A stretch of DNA of 18,674 nt from Pyrinomonadaceae bacterium (GTDB lineage: Bacteria > Acidobacteriota > Blastocatellia > Pyrinomonadales > Pyrinomonadaceae). The notes under the pieces are model-generated. The model searched no databases. It saw nothing but the letters and a program-made list of their open reading frames with translations, and had not been told where the DNA came from. Made by a program: the position numbers and the translations under genes. Shown here piece after piece: positions 7,043 to 15,151 of the stretch. The stretch spans positions 1 to 18,674 of the forward strand of contig JACMMN010000160.1 of assembly GCA_014379075.1 (NCBI GenBank), given 5' to 3'. Every line of letters starts with the position of its first letter. Position 1 is the stretch's first letter.

Positions 7043-7059
7043 ACTGACGCTAAGAGAAA

Positions 7060-8079
7060 ATGAACGAACGTTACAGCCGCCAGATACTTTTTAACGCGAT
7101 CGGCCAAAGCGGACAGGAAAAATTGCTGAATTCCCGTGTATTGCTGGTTGGATGCGGTGCGCTTGGGGCCTCTCATGCGGAGATGCTCGCCCGTGCGGGT
7201 GTCGGGATCCTTCGGATAGTTGATAGGGATTTTGTCGAATTTACCAATCTTCAGCGCCAAACTCTATTTAAGGAAGATGACGCCCGAGATCGATTGCCTA
7301 AAGCGGTTGCCGCAAAGACCCGAATCGCAGAGATCAATTCGGAGATAAACGTCGAAGCCATCATCGCGGATGTAAATTATTCGAATATCGAGAGCCTGAT
7401 CGAAAATTGCGACGTCGTTCTCGATGGGACCGATAATTTTCAGATACGTTATCTGGTCAATGACGCCTGCGTAAAGCATTCGAAGGTATGGATCTATGGA
7501 GCCGCTGTTTCGAGCTACGGTACGACGATGACCATCTTTCCGGGAGAAACTCCGTGCCTGCGATGCGTATTTGAAGAAATGCCCGATGCGGGAAGTTCGC
7601 CCACCTGCGATACGACGGGCGTTATCATGCCTATAATTGCGACGGTCTCGGCCGTCCAGGTGACGGAAGCCATCAAAATTCTTGTCGGCAGGCGGGATGT
7701 ATTGCACCGGTCGATAATGCAGTTCGATGTATGGCTGAACGACTGGCAAAAGATAAAGCTCGGCAGTCCTAACGCCGACTGCAAAGCTTGCGGGCTGAAC
7801 GAATTCGAATTTCTGAATGCTGAGTCGCAGGAGTTCAGTGCCGTGCTCTGCGGACGAGACGCAGTGCAGATCGCGCCGCCGAATCCGGCAACTTTGGATT
7901 TGAAAACATTAGCGGAAAAGCTGAAGAACATTGCGGCCGTTAGTCAAAATGAATATCTGCTGCGTTTTTCGTCCGGTGATTATGAGATAACAGTTTTTCG
8001 CGACGCCCGTGCGATAATTCGCGGAACGGACGATATTGCGGTCGCAAGATCGCTTTATTCCAAATTCATCGGCGCGTGA
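7060..8079 (+). CDS. ThiF/MoeB-family E1-like adenylyltransferase
   Basis: This 339-residue enzyme is of the class that adenylates the C-terminal glycine of a ubiquitin-like sulfur carrier (ThiS or MoaD), for thiamine or molybdopterin synthesis. It has the nucleotide loop GCGALG (31-36), D55, NLQRQ (R66), K80 and DGTDNF (D122/D125). Zinc cysteines are in CLRC (C166, C169) and CKAC (C241, C244), with the likely catalytic C183 in TCDTTG. All key residues are present. The C-terminal 85 residues, opening with LCGRDAVQI, form an extension seen in some ThiF/MoeB proteins and carry no rhodanese motif. No sulfur carrier or thi/moa gene is adjacent, so ThiF cannot be distinguished from MoeB here. It is probably co-transcribed with the zinc-ribbon gene upstream. 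Confidence 0.9.
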   Translation: MNERYSRQILFNAIGQSGQEKLLNSRVLLVGCGALGASHAEMLARAGVGILRIVDRDFVEFTNLQRQTLFKEDDARDRLPKAVAAKTRIAEINSEINVEAIIADVNYSNIESLIENCDVVLDGTDNFQIRYLVNDACVKHSKVWIYGAAVSSYGTTMTIFPGETPCLRCVFEEMPDAGSSPTCDTTGVIMPIIATVSAVQVTEAIKILVGRRDVLHRSIMQFDVWLNDWQKIKLGSPNADCKACGLNEFEFLNAESQEFSAVLCGRDAVQIAPPNPATLDLKTLAEKLKNIAAVSQNEYLLRFSSGDYEITVFRDARAIIRGTDDIAVARSLYSKFIGA

Positions 8080-8141
8080 TCCGGAAAAATTTTGATAGTT
8101 CAGGGCCACCGTTTCCGCGTTAGATGGATAGAGGCGAGATC

Positions 8142-9482
8142 ATGAACAATCCTAAAATAATTATCATCGGCGGCGGATTCGGGGGGCTTTGGGCCGCCAA
8201 AGCATTGAAAAACAAAGCGGTCGATGTCACCCTCATAGACCGTAAGAACCATCACACTTTTCAACCGCTGCTTTATCAGGTCGCAACAGCGGTACTTTCT
8301 CCCGGTGAAATAGCTTCTCCCATCCGGCGCATTCTTCACAGCGCAAAAAATATCGAAGTCATACTGGGCGAAGCGTCCGCATTCGATAAAGAGGGGCAGT
8401 TCGTCATATTGGCCGACGGCTCTAAGATCAAATACGATTATCTGATCGCCGCCGCCGGCGCCAGGCATTCGTATTTCGGTCACGACGATTGGGAAACACT
8501 CGCCCCGGGGCTTAAAACGATCGAGGACGCTCTCGAAATGCGCCGCCGCGTGCTGCTGGCCTTTGAGCTTGCCGAACGCGAAGCTTATTTGACCGGCTCG
8601 CACAAACCGCTGAATTTTGTCGTTGTCGGCGGCGGCCCGACCGGAGTCGAACTCGCCGGAGCAATCGCGGGAATTGCCCGCCAGGCCCTTTCGAAAGATT
8701 TCAAGGCGATAGACACGACGGAAGCGCGTGTCATGCTTTTTGAAGGTTCAGATCGCGTCCTGGGAACTTTTGCCGAAGATCTTTCGGCCAAAGCCAAAAC
8801 CCAACTCGAAGACCTCGGCGTAGAAGTTCATTTAAATAGTTTTGTCACCGAGATAGAATCCGGGCGCGTGAAAGTCGGCGAGAACTGGATCGAATGCGAC
8901 GTGGTCCTTTGGGCGACCGGCGTGGCCGCGTCACCGATCGGGAAGGCTCTCGGCGTGGAAACGGACAAAGCCGGGCGCGTTTTTGTCCAGCCTGATCTGA
9001 CAATTCCGGGTTACAAAAATATTTTCGTCATCGGCGACATGGCTTCCATTAAGCAGGAAAATGGTGAGCCGGTACCTGGACTGAGTCCGGCCGCAATGCA
9101 GATGGGCAATCTCACCTCCGCAAATATTCTCAGAGACTTGAAAAATGAGCCGCGAAAGAATTTTCGCTACATCGACAAAGGCACGATGGCGACCATCGGA
9201 CGCAGCAAGGCCATCGCCGATATAAAAGGCTGGCATTTCTCCGGGTTTATCGCATGGCTGATGTGGCTGTTCCTGCACGTCGTATTTTTGATAGGTTTTC
9301 GCAATCGACTTTACGTTCTACTCGAGTGGTTTTGGGCATATCTATCACGCGAACGAAGCGCCCGGCTGATAACCGGCAATGCCGAAGAATTGCGTCACGC
9401 CCTTCATTTTCTCGAAGCTGATCATTCCGAAACGGCGGCAAAAACGGTCAAGGAAAAACAAAGTTCGAAAGCTAAAGCTTAA
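8142..9482 (+). CDS. ndh: Type II NADH dehydrogenase (NDH-2)
   Basis: This enzyme oxidises NADH and passes electrons to membrane quinone without pumping protons. An upstream in-frame ATG exists at 8124, but the ATG at 8142 is preferred because GAGGCGAG (8131-8138) lies just before it and MNNPKIIIIGGGFGG is the usual N-terminus. The protein is then 446 residues. The FAD-binding GGGFGG is at 10-15. The quinone/flavin-region motif QPLLYQVATAVLSPGEIASP follows at 41-60, and the NAD-binding VVGGGPTGVELAG is at about 161-173. The second FAD motif, NIFVIGDMAS, is intact. A hydrophobic/amphipathic C-terminal segment (WLMWLFLHVVFLIGFRNRLY, then WFWAYL) should attach it to the inner membrane. It follows the ThiF-like gene by 62 bases and may be the last gene of that operon. 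Confidence 0.94.
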   Translation: MNNPKIIIIGGGFGGLWAAKALKNKAVDVTLIDRKNHHTFQPLLYQVATAVLSPGEIASPIRRILHSAKNIEVILGEASAFDKEGQFVILADGSKIKYDYLIAAAGARHSYFGHDDWETLAPGLKTIEDALEMRRRVLLAFELAEREAYLTGSHKPLNFVVVGGGPTGVELAGAIAGIARQALSKDFKAIDTTEARVMLFEGSDRVLGTFAEDLSAKAKTQLEDLGVEVHLNSFVTEIESGRVKVGENWIECDVVLWATGVAASPIGKALGVETDKAGRVFVQPDLTIPGYKNIFVIGDMASIKQENGEPVPGLSPAAMQMGNLTSANILRDLKNEPRKNFRYIDKGTMATIGRSKAIADIKGWHFSGFIAWLMWLFLHVVFLIGFRNRLYVLLEWFWAYLSRERSARLITGNAEELRHALHFLEADHSETAAKTVKEKQSSKAKA

Positions 9483-9493
9483 ACTGTCCGTTC

Positions 9494-9532
9494 GGAGTTC
9501 CCCTTTTGGAGGCCGACTGCAGGCGGAACTCC
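9494..9532. repeat. Hairpin element downstream of ndh
   Basis: GGAGTTCC (9494-9501) and GGAACTCC (9525-9532) are perfect inverted repeats around a 23-bp loop that contains TGCAGGC, a block shared with the inverted repeat at 1185-1209. It starts 12 bases after the ndh stop and has no T-tract. It fits an intergenic REP-like element that could also stabilise the 3' end of the ndh message. The remaining bases to 9607 are AT-rich and probably hold the promoter of the next gene, but no clean -35/-10 pair stands out. Confidence 0.5.
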
Positions 9533-9607
9533 AAACGCGGTGTCTTTTTGCGCGAAATTATGATTATATTTAGGTGTATTTAATTACTCTATATCCTAAT
9601 CATACGA

Positions 9608-11767
9608 ATGAAAAAACTGTTTCCGTTGCTTATCTTTCTTTCGCTGCTTTCTACTAACGTTATGGCCAGCGAGCCTTCGATCTGGTCGGTAAATTCCAGG
9701 GCGGACGTGCTCAAAGGAGACGCCCGAAGCGTTTCGATTGACATCAACGGAAATATCACGCTCGCACCAAAACTGACCGAAGTTTACAAAACCGAACAGC
9801 CGTATATCTGGTCGAGCGCGGTCGATGCCGGCGGGAACATCTACCTTGGGACCGGCGGCGACGGCAAGATCTTTAAGGTCGGGACGGGCGGCAGCGGTTC
9901 ACTTTTCGCCGATCTGAACGAGTTGAATGTGACATCACTTGCTATCGGCCGCGGTGGTGAGCTTTTCGCCGCTACTTCGCCTGACGGAAAAGTTTATCAG
10001 ATCGATCCGGCTGGAAGATCGACGTTGTATTTCGATGCGAAAGAGAAATATATCTGGTCGCTGGCAGTTATGGGCGACGGCTCGCTCGCGGTCGGGACAG
10101 GCGAAAGCGGCAGGATATATCGTGTAAGATCGGCGAATGCGGCGCCAGAATCTTCGGTGCTCTTCGACACCAGCGAAACGCATATAATTACGCTTGCCGC
10201 CGACAAGGCCGGCAATCTCTACGCCGGAACCGATTCGAGCGGTCTGGTGATGAAATTCGGGGCGGACGGAAAACCTTTTGCCTTACTCGATTCGCCGCTG
10301 CGGGAAATTCACGAAATTGCCATCGGGCCGGACGGTTCGGTTTATGCGCTTGCCTTGGGCGAATCCGCTTCGGCAGCGGCTCCGCCTGCAACGCCTGCGA
10401 CCCCGGCCGCTCCCGACAACAATACCGTTTCCACCGAATCGGCAAATCCGGCGGCACCGGAGCCTCCGCAAAAGAGCCGCTACGATCTCACCGGTGTGAA
10501 ATCAGCAGTTTACCGCATTTTGCCCGACGGCGGCAGCGATATTCTTTGGGCGTCGCCGACGGTCACGGGGTTTTCGATCTACGCTCACCAAACCGGCAGC
10601 GGCGTGCTGCTCGGTACTTCGGATAAGGGACGCATCTTTAATATCGGGAATGACGGCCGAGAAACTTTAGTTTTGCAGTCCGATACGAACCAAATATCGA
10701 CCATCCGAAGCTCGGGCCAAAATCTTATCGCAACATCGAGCAATCAGGGAACCTTGTTTCGTTTCGGCACTGAGACCGTTGCGGAAGGCATTTATGAATC
10801 GGCGGTTTTGGATGCGAAGGTCACATCTTCCTGGGGCCGGATCTGGTGGCGCTCTAATGGCAGCGTCCAGATACAAACTCGAAGCGGCAATACCGGAAAA
10901 GCCGATGAAACGTGGAGTTTGTGGAGCACGGTGGCCACCACGGCAATGAGCGGGCAAGTCGCGAGCCCGCGGGCCAAATATTTACAATGGCGGGCGGTGT
11001 TGAAAAATTCGGGCGGTGCCGCAGGCCTGAGCGAAGTAAATGTCGCGTTTTTGGGCCGTAATATTGCTCCGGAAGTCCTTTCGATCACCGTGCTGCCGAC
11101 AAACGTCGGTTTGATATCGAATCCGCCGATCCAGATCGATCCAAACATCGAACTCTCAGGCCTCGATCCGGCCACTTTTGGCATCCCTAACGTATCCGTT
11201 CCGCCGCGCCGCATTTTTCAGCGGGCCGCAAAAGCTTTTCAGTGGACAGCCGAGGACCGGAACGGCGACAAACTTGTTTATGATGTTTTTTACAAGGAAG
11301 CCGCTGACAGGGTTTATAAGCCGTTGCGGGAAAATATTTCCGAAAATTTCGCTTCTATCGACGGATTATCCATACCCGACGGCAGATACACGCTCAAGAT
11401 AGTCGCCAAAGATTCTGCAGGTAATCCCGCGGGCCAATTCCTGACCGGAGAAAGGATCAGCGAGCCGTTCGATATCGACAACACGCAGCCGGGCGTGACC
11501 GTCATCGGCTCACCCCAGATCACCGGCGAAAAAGCCAGAGTCATATTCGCGGCCAGCGATAGATCGAGCTATCTGACAAAGGCCGAATTTAATGTGAACG
11601 GCGGCGATTGGCAGGCAGTCTATTCTGACGACGGCATTTCCGATTCCGCGGACGAACGATACACGTTCGATGTCGAAATGAGAACGCCCGGTGAATATAC
11701 AATAACGCTCCGTGTTTTCGACGCGAACGGCAATGCGGGAAATGCAAGAGTGGTGGTGAAGCGGTAA
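9608..11767 (+). CDS. Large exported beta-propeller protein with C-terminal Ig-like domains
   Basis: This 719-residue protein has a signal peptide (MKKLFPLLIFLSLLSTNVMA-S). Residues of about 60-250 hold repeated units of roughly 40 residues of the form YIWSLAV-x-GxLYxGT-x-GxIYxV, typical beta-propeller blades. They begin near 66, 107, 148, 192 and 234. A Pro/Ala/Thr-rich linker (about 252-290) interrupts the propeller, which then resumes (about 300-390: GVLLGTSDKGRIFNI and NLIATSSNQGTLFRF). Residues of about 395-490 (SSWGRIWWRS, WSLWST, KYLQWRAVL) look like a beta-sandwich. The last 200 or so resemble fibronectin/Ig-type folds (YDVFYKEAADRVYKPL, DGRYTLKIVAKDSAGN, PGEYTITLRVFDANGNAG). It probably acts in the periplasm or at the surface, binding a protein or glycan. 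No catalytic motif is visible. Confidence 0.8.
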   Translation: MKKLFPLLIFLSLLSTNVMASEPSIWSVNSRADVLKGDARSVSIDINGNITLAPKLTEVYKTEQPYIWSSAVDAGGNIYLGTGGDGKIFKVGTGGSGSLFADLNELNVTSLAIGRGGELFAATSPDGKVYQIDPAGRSTLYFDAKEKYIWSLAVMGDGSLAVGTGESGRIYRVRSANAAPESSVLFDTSETHIITLAADKAGNLYAGTDSSGLVMKFGADGKPFALLDSPLREIHEIAIGPDGSVYALALGESASAAAPPATPATPAAPDNNTVSTESANPAAPEPPQKSRYDLTGVKSAVYRILPDGGSDILWASPTVTGFSIYAHQTGSGVLLGTSDKGRIFNIGNDGRETLVLQSDTNQISTIRSSGQNLIATSSNQGTLFRFGTETVAEGIYESAVLDAKVTSSWGRIWWRSNGSVQIQTRSGNTGKADETWSLWSTVATTAMSGQVASPRAKYLQWRAVLKNSGGAAGLSEVNVAFLGRNIAPEVLSITVLPTNVGLISNPPIQIDPNIELSGLDPATFGIPNVSVPPRRIFQRAAKAFQWTAEDRNGDKLVYDVFYKEAADRVYKPLRENISENFASIDGLSIPDGRYTLKIVAKDSAGNPAGQFLTGERISEPFDIDNTQPGVTVIGSPQITGEKARVIFAASDRSSYLTKAEFNVNGGDWQAVYSDDGISDSADERYTFDVEMRTPGEYTITLRVFDANGNAGNARVVVKR

Positions 11768-11832
11768 GCACCTGAACGCGGGGAGCTTGCCTGCGCGCGG
11801 AGTATTCGCTGTCTGACGACGGTCAAAGAGAT

Positions 11833-12669
11833 ATGACCTTATCAAATCAAAGTGTCGCTGTAATCACGGGTGCAGCCTCCGGCATCGGGCGAGCGTTAGC
11901 GGTTCGCCTCGCACAAGAAGGCATCGGCGGGATCGCGATCTCCGATATTAACGAAACGGATCTTAATAAAACGGCTGATACGATAGCGGATCTCGGTGTT
12001 TCTGTTTCACCTCACATAGTCGATGTTTCAAAGCTGGAGCAGGTGCAGAGATTTGCTGCGGAAGTTGTGGCTAAACACGGCCGTGTCACACATCTGATAA
12101 ATAATGCGGGCGTAGGCCTTGTCGGCACATTCGACCAGCTCTCCATCGAGGATTTCGAATGGCTGATGGGAATTAATTTCTGGGGCGTAGTTTACGGAAC
12201 GAAAGTGTTTTTGCCGATCATGCTCCAGCAGGAAAGCTCTCATCTCGTGAATATCTCAAGCGTTTTCGGGTTGATCGCACCACCCGAACAATCGGCGTAT
12301 TGCGCGTCGAAATTCGCGGTTCGAGGCTTTACCGAGAGCCTGCGGCACGAACTTGCCGAGACAAATGTTTCGGTGTCATGCGTACATCCGGGCGGGGTCA
12401 AAACCAATATAATACGCAACGCACGAGTCGGAGAATGCGCTCTTGAAGAGTGGAAAACACAGGGCACGGAATTCTTCGACAAGATCACCCAAACCACCGC
12501 CGACGAGGCCGCGGAAATAATCTTAAAGGGCATTAAAAAGAAAGATCCGCGAATATTGGTCGGCAGGGACGCAAAAGAGATCAGCAAGATCGCCCGCATA
12601 TTCCCGAAGAAATATCTGAAAGTGTTGGAGCGGCTGAACCACCATAAAATGAGTTTGCGGAAGCAGTAA
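11833..12669 (+). CDS. SDR-family NAD(P)-dependent oxidoreductase
   Basis: This 278-residue classical short-chain dehydrogenase has the nucleotide-binding TGAASGIG (12-19), NNAG (90-93), a catalytic Ser in ISSVFG (S142/S143) and Y156-CAS-K160. D38 at the end of the second beta strand (AISDIN) suggests preference for NAD(H) over NADP(H). The C-terminal part (IFPKKYLKVLERL) carries a basic amphipathic stretch. The substrate cannot be read from sequence. AAAGAG lies only two bases from the ATG, a weak ribosome binding site, but the N-terminus fits the family. It is convergent with the zinc-ribbon gene on the other strand, with only two bases between stop codons and no terminator. Confidence 0.9.
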   Translation: MTLSNQSVAVITGAASGIGRALAVRLAQEGIGGIAISDINETDLNKTADTIADLGVSVSPHIVDVSKLEQVQRFAAEVVAKHGRVTHLINNAGVGLVGTFDQLSIEDFEWLMGINFWGVVYGTKVFLPIMLQQESSHLVNISSVFGLIAPPEQSAYCASKFAVRGFTESLRHELAETNVSVSCVHPGGVKTNIIRNARVGECALEEWKTQGTEFFDKITQTTADEAAEIILKGIKKKDPRILVGRDAKEISKIARIFPKKYLKVLERLNHHKMSLRKQ

Positions 12670-12671
12670 AA

Positions 12672-13205
12672 CTATCTTTTCGGCAGCGTCATAGTTTTGC
12701 CTTCCGAATCCAGTTCCAAAAGTTTCGTAGTGCCGTCGGTAACGCTTGGCGGAACGAGATCGCCGGTTTTGTACTTTGATTCCGGTGCGACGAATTCCGT
12801 CTTAGGCGGCGGCAGTGCGGCGTTTTTATTCGAGGTTAAAATGTTCCGGTCATCAGGGCTCGCAATCGGGATATACCCGCTTTCCTCCTTTTTAAGCTGC
12901 ACATACTGGGCCACGCCTGCTCCTAAACTCCCGAACGCCGGGATCAGCATCCAAAACCACCAGACTTTTCCGCCGGCCGCACCGGTTATTCCTAAAACGA
13001 TCGCGACGATCAAAAAGGCTATGCCGGTAAAGATCTTTGTTATCGCCCCTTCATAACTTATGGGCTTGCCCTTTTTATCGAACATCGCCTGGGATTTCCT
13101 CAGCTTTCCGGACAATGCGTCCGTAACGTTGCCAAGGTCGGTTCCACAGCTTCGGCAAAATTTGCCGCTTTCCGGATTTTCAGTTCCACATTTTGGGCAA
13201 AACAT
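12672..13205 (-). CDS. Zinc-ribbon membrane protein of unknown function
   Basis: This 177-residue protein opens with a zinc ribbon (C3-P-K-C6 and C17-R-S-C20), like the zinc_ribbon_2/DZANK group. A short basic linker follows, then two membrane helices (about 59-80 and 83-103, GIAFLIVAIVLGITG and WFWMLIPAFGSLGAG) and a polar, probably cytoplasmic tail with a Pro-rich stretch (LPPPKTEFVAPES). The function is unknown; such proteins are common and often act as membrane scaffolds or sensors. It is the last gene of a minus-strand unit, 39 bases after rlmB. The intervening bases consist largely of 7-bp repeats. Confidence 0.8.
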   Translation of the reverse strand: MFCPKCGTENPESGKFCRSCGTDLGNVTDALSGKLRKSQAMFDKKGKPISYEGAITKIFTGIAFLIVAIVLGITGAAGGKVWWFWMLIPAFGSLGAGVAQYVQLKKEESGYIPIASPDDRNILTSNKNAALPPPKTEFVAPESKYKTGDLVPPSVTDGTTKLLELDSEGKTMTLPKR

Positions 13206-13214
13206 AATCTTTAT

Positions 13215-13249
13215 AGTTTCGAATTCCGCATTTCGAGTTTCGAGTTAGG
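13215..13249. repeat. 7-bp-period repeat array (five units) at the rlmB 3' end
   Basis: Five consecutive heptamers are visible on the plus strand: AGTTTCG, AATTCCG, CATTTCG, AGTTTCG, AGTTAGG. On the minus strand the unit reads CGAAACT. The array fills most of the gap between rlmB and the downstream zinc-ribbon gene, and the rlmB stop codon (13245-13247) lies inside the last unit. Confidence 0.6.
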
Positions 13250-14141
13250 ATGAGCGATCCTGCTTGTTTTGGAGATTTGGAACATTGAACTCGGAGCTGG
13301 AAACCCTCTGTCTTTTCGCTTCGAACAATATTACGCCGGCGGCGACGGATACGTTCAAAGATTCTATTTTTCCATACATCGGGATTTTTACCAATACGTC
13401 GCAGTTTTCGGCTACCAGACGGTGCAGCCCGCTTCCCTCACCGCCAAGCACCAGTGCGCTCGGCTGCGTCCAGTCCCAATCGGTATAATTCATTTTCGCG
13501 TCGCCGCTGGTGCCGACGACCCAAACTTTACGCTCTTTCAAATCCTCGATGAGGCGATTGATATTCGTCACCTTCGCAACCTTTACATGTTCCGTCGCAC
13601 CGGCGGACGATTTTGCGACGGTTTCGGTCAGCCCGACGGCCCGTCGTTCAGGGATCAGGACACCATCGGCGCCGGAACATTCGACGGCCCGCAAGATCGC
13701 TCCAAGATTTCGCGGATCTTCCACACCGTCCAATACCACGATCAGTGCCGCCTCTTGAGCAGTGTTAAATATTTCATCCGCAGACACATAATTGGCGGCT
13801 GCGGCAAATGCAACGATACCCTGGTGGTTCGCACCCGGAGCAACAAGCTTGTTCAGACTTTCACGCGAAATTTTACTGACCAAAACACCATTCTGCCGGG
13901 CAAGTTCGATCACATCGGTCAGCCGCCGCTCTCCCGAACCTTCGGCGATCAGTATCTTATCGACACGCCGCGCGTTCGCACGCAGGGCTTCGAGCACCGG
14001 CAAAACGCCATAAATAGACGCGGATTGAGGGCTGCGATTCGGGGGAACCGTTTTGACCTCTTCCGGCCTCGGCCTTTGGACTTTGGGCCTTGCACTTTGA
14101 ACTTTGGAATCCGGTTTCCAGTCTCTGGTCTTGTTTCTCAT
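13245..14141 (-). CDS. rlmB: TrmH/SpoU-family RNA 2'-O-methyltransferase (RlmB-type)
   Basis: This SPOUT-class methyltransferase most likely makes 2'-O-methylguanosine in 23S rRNA (position 2251 in E. coli numbering), using S-adenosylmethionine. After an N-terminal tail, the substrate-binding domain begins at IYGVLPVLEAL (about 43) and includes NHQGIV (105-110). The knotted catalytic domain has motif 1, LDGVEDPRNLGAILR (N145, R151); motif 2, LGGEGSGL (232-239); and motif 3, IPMYGKIESLNVSVA (253-267). All are intact. At 298 residues it is about 45-50 longer than E. coli RlmB; the excess is a basic N-terminal tail (1-41) and a C-terminal tail (about 281-298), both encoded by 7-bp repeat DNA. 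The start is supported by a four-base ATGA overlap with the upstream gene. A different TrmH-type target is possible. Confidence 0.92.
   Translation of the reverse strand: MRNKTRDWKPDSKVQSARPKVQRPRPEEVKTVPPNRSPQSASIYGVLPVLEALRANARRVDKILIAEGSGERRLTDVIELARQNGVLVSKISRESLNKLVAPGANHQGIVAFAAAANYVSADEIFNTAQEAALIVVLDGVEDPRNLGAILRAVECSGADGVLIPERRAVGLTETVAKSSAGATEHVKVAKVTNINRLIEDLKERKVWVVGTSGDAKMNYTDWDWTQPSALVLGGEGSGLHRLVAENCDVLVKIPMYGKIESLNVSVAAGVILFEAKRQRVSSSEFNVPNLQNKQDRSS
13268..13302. repeat. 7-bp-period repeat array (five units) inside the rlmB C-terminal coding end
   Basis: Plus-strand heptamers TTTGGAG, ATTTGGA, ACATTGA, ACTCGGA, GCTGGAA share an ATTTGGA-like consensus. They are translated on the minus strand as the variable tail SSEFNVPNLQN beyond the conserved RlmB core. 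Confidence 0.5.
14074..14108. repeat. 7-bp-period repeat array (five units) inside the rlmB N-terminal coding end
   Basis: Plus-strand heptamers CTTTGGA, CTTTGGG, CCTTGCA, CTTTGAA, CTTTGGA repeat the unit with few changes; weaker copies may continue to about 14129. On the minus strand the unit reads TCCAAAG. Translation gives the basic low-complexity tail SKVQSARPKVQR ahead of the RlmB fold. Confidence 0.65.
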
Positions 14142-15151
14142 AAAAGATGCCGCTGCAGTCGTGAATATTTCGTAAATTGCTGCAAGTTATTGCTCGATTC
14201 GACATTGGTAAAATCCTTGCGGCCGAATCCGGTTCGCTGAAGGCCGGACGAATCTTTTCTCCGCTCGACCTCCCAAACGATACCCAGCAATGCTCTATTC
14301 GCAACGTAATCGCTGACAAACTTCGCACCGGGAGCGAAACTTCGCAAATCGACAATAAGCCGCCGAATATTTTCCGCCGCGAGCAAACCCTTATCCGCCC
14401 CGAGACAAGAAAAATCAAAGCCTTTGACCGGGACGCGGTAGCCGGCCGGATCGTCAAAAGTGTATATATCGATCAGATCGCCATCGGACGAAGTCTGCGT
14501 CTCAAGCAGTATTTCCCTGTCCTTTTTCTTCCTCTTTTCCACTGTCTCGGTCCTGGATTCGAATATTGCACCCGTGATTATCAGAGAGATCTCACTGTAC
14601 CTTATATCCCTTTTTTCGTTCGTATTGAACAGGGTCAAAACAAGGATTTCCTCGCAAAACTCCAGCCCGCGAAGCCGCACCGGCAGCTTGTCCGTCAGCA
14701 ATTCGTCATCTCCGATGACCTTGCTTTCCAATCCATATTGCGAAAGGATCTCGACTGCAGCTTCCGCTTCCTTTCGCGACTCGAGGCGGGCAATAGGGAT
14801 CGAGCCTTCAGCTTCTGTCACCTGCTTCAAATGATCGGCATCCATTGATAACAGCCGCGTGATCGAAACCGTGTCCAATGTTTTCAATGAACCGGGCAGA
14901 TTAATGATATTAAAGCCTTTTTCCCACGGCTCAAGCCTACGGAGGTTCAGCTTCGCGGAGCGAATTTCGGTCGCGTGGACCTCCAGATCCGCGGTGCAGT
15001 AGAAGCAATTCGGCCGCGTCGGGGGATTGTTTTTGCCGCATTTTGGGCATTGGCTCATCTCTTCGGCCTTAAAGCCGATGTCTTCCGACCGGACCGGAAT
15101 ATCTTTCAGCCATGCTTCATTATCCTGATTTTTCTCGCGATCATTGTCCAT
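14138..15151 (-). CDS. Zinc-ribbon protein of unknown function
   Basis: This 337-residue protein starts at the ATG at 15151; a GTG at 15181 would add ten residues. Near the N-terminus is a zinc ribbon, CPKCGKNNPPTRPNCFYC (four cysteines, about residues 35-52). The next part, with ARLESRKEAEAAVEILSQYGLESKVIGDDEL, loosely resembles small regulatory domains that sense through beta-alpha-beta folds; I would not name a family. A strongly charged stretch (ETVEKRKKKDREILLE) follows, then VIWEVERRKDS-type residues and a polar C-terminus. No membrane helix or signal peptide is present, so it is probably cytoplasmic. Its stop overlaps the rlmB start by four bases (ATGA), implying translational coupling and perhaps a shared link to RNA or ribosomes. 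Confidence 0.75.
   Translation of the reverse strand: MDNDREKNQDNEAWLKDIPVRSEDIGFKAEEMSQCPKCGKNNPPTRPNCFYCTADLEVHATEIRSAKLNLRRLEPWEKGFNIINLPGSLKTLDTVSITRLLSMDADHLKQVTEAEGSIPIARLESRKEAEAAVEILSQYGLESKVIGDDELLTDKLPVRLRGLEFCEEILVLTLFNTNEKRDIRYSEISLIITGAIFESRTETVEKRKKKDREILLETQTSSDGDLIDIYTFDDPAGYRVPVKGFDFSCLGADKGLLAAENIRRLIVDLRSFAPGAKFVSDYVANRALLGIVWEVERRKDSSGLQRTGFGRKDFTNVESSNNLQQFTKYSRLQRHLL

Noticed and set aside
13215..14108. CRISPR array or VNTR-type gene at the 7-bp repeats
   Set aside because: The units are only 7 bp, contiguous and without spacers, so this is a simple-repeat array and not a CRISPR.
13269..14240. 323-codon open frame on the plus strand across rlmB
   Set aside because: It lies antisense to rlmB, whose motifs are intact. 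Its translation is low-complexity with no family motifs and no ribosome binding site; it is a by-product of codon bias.
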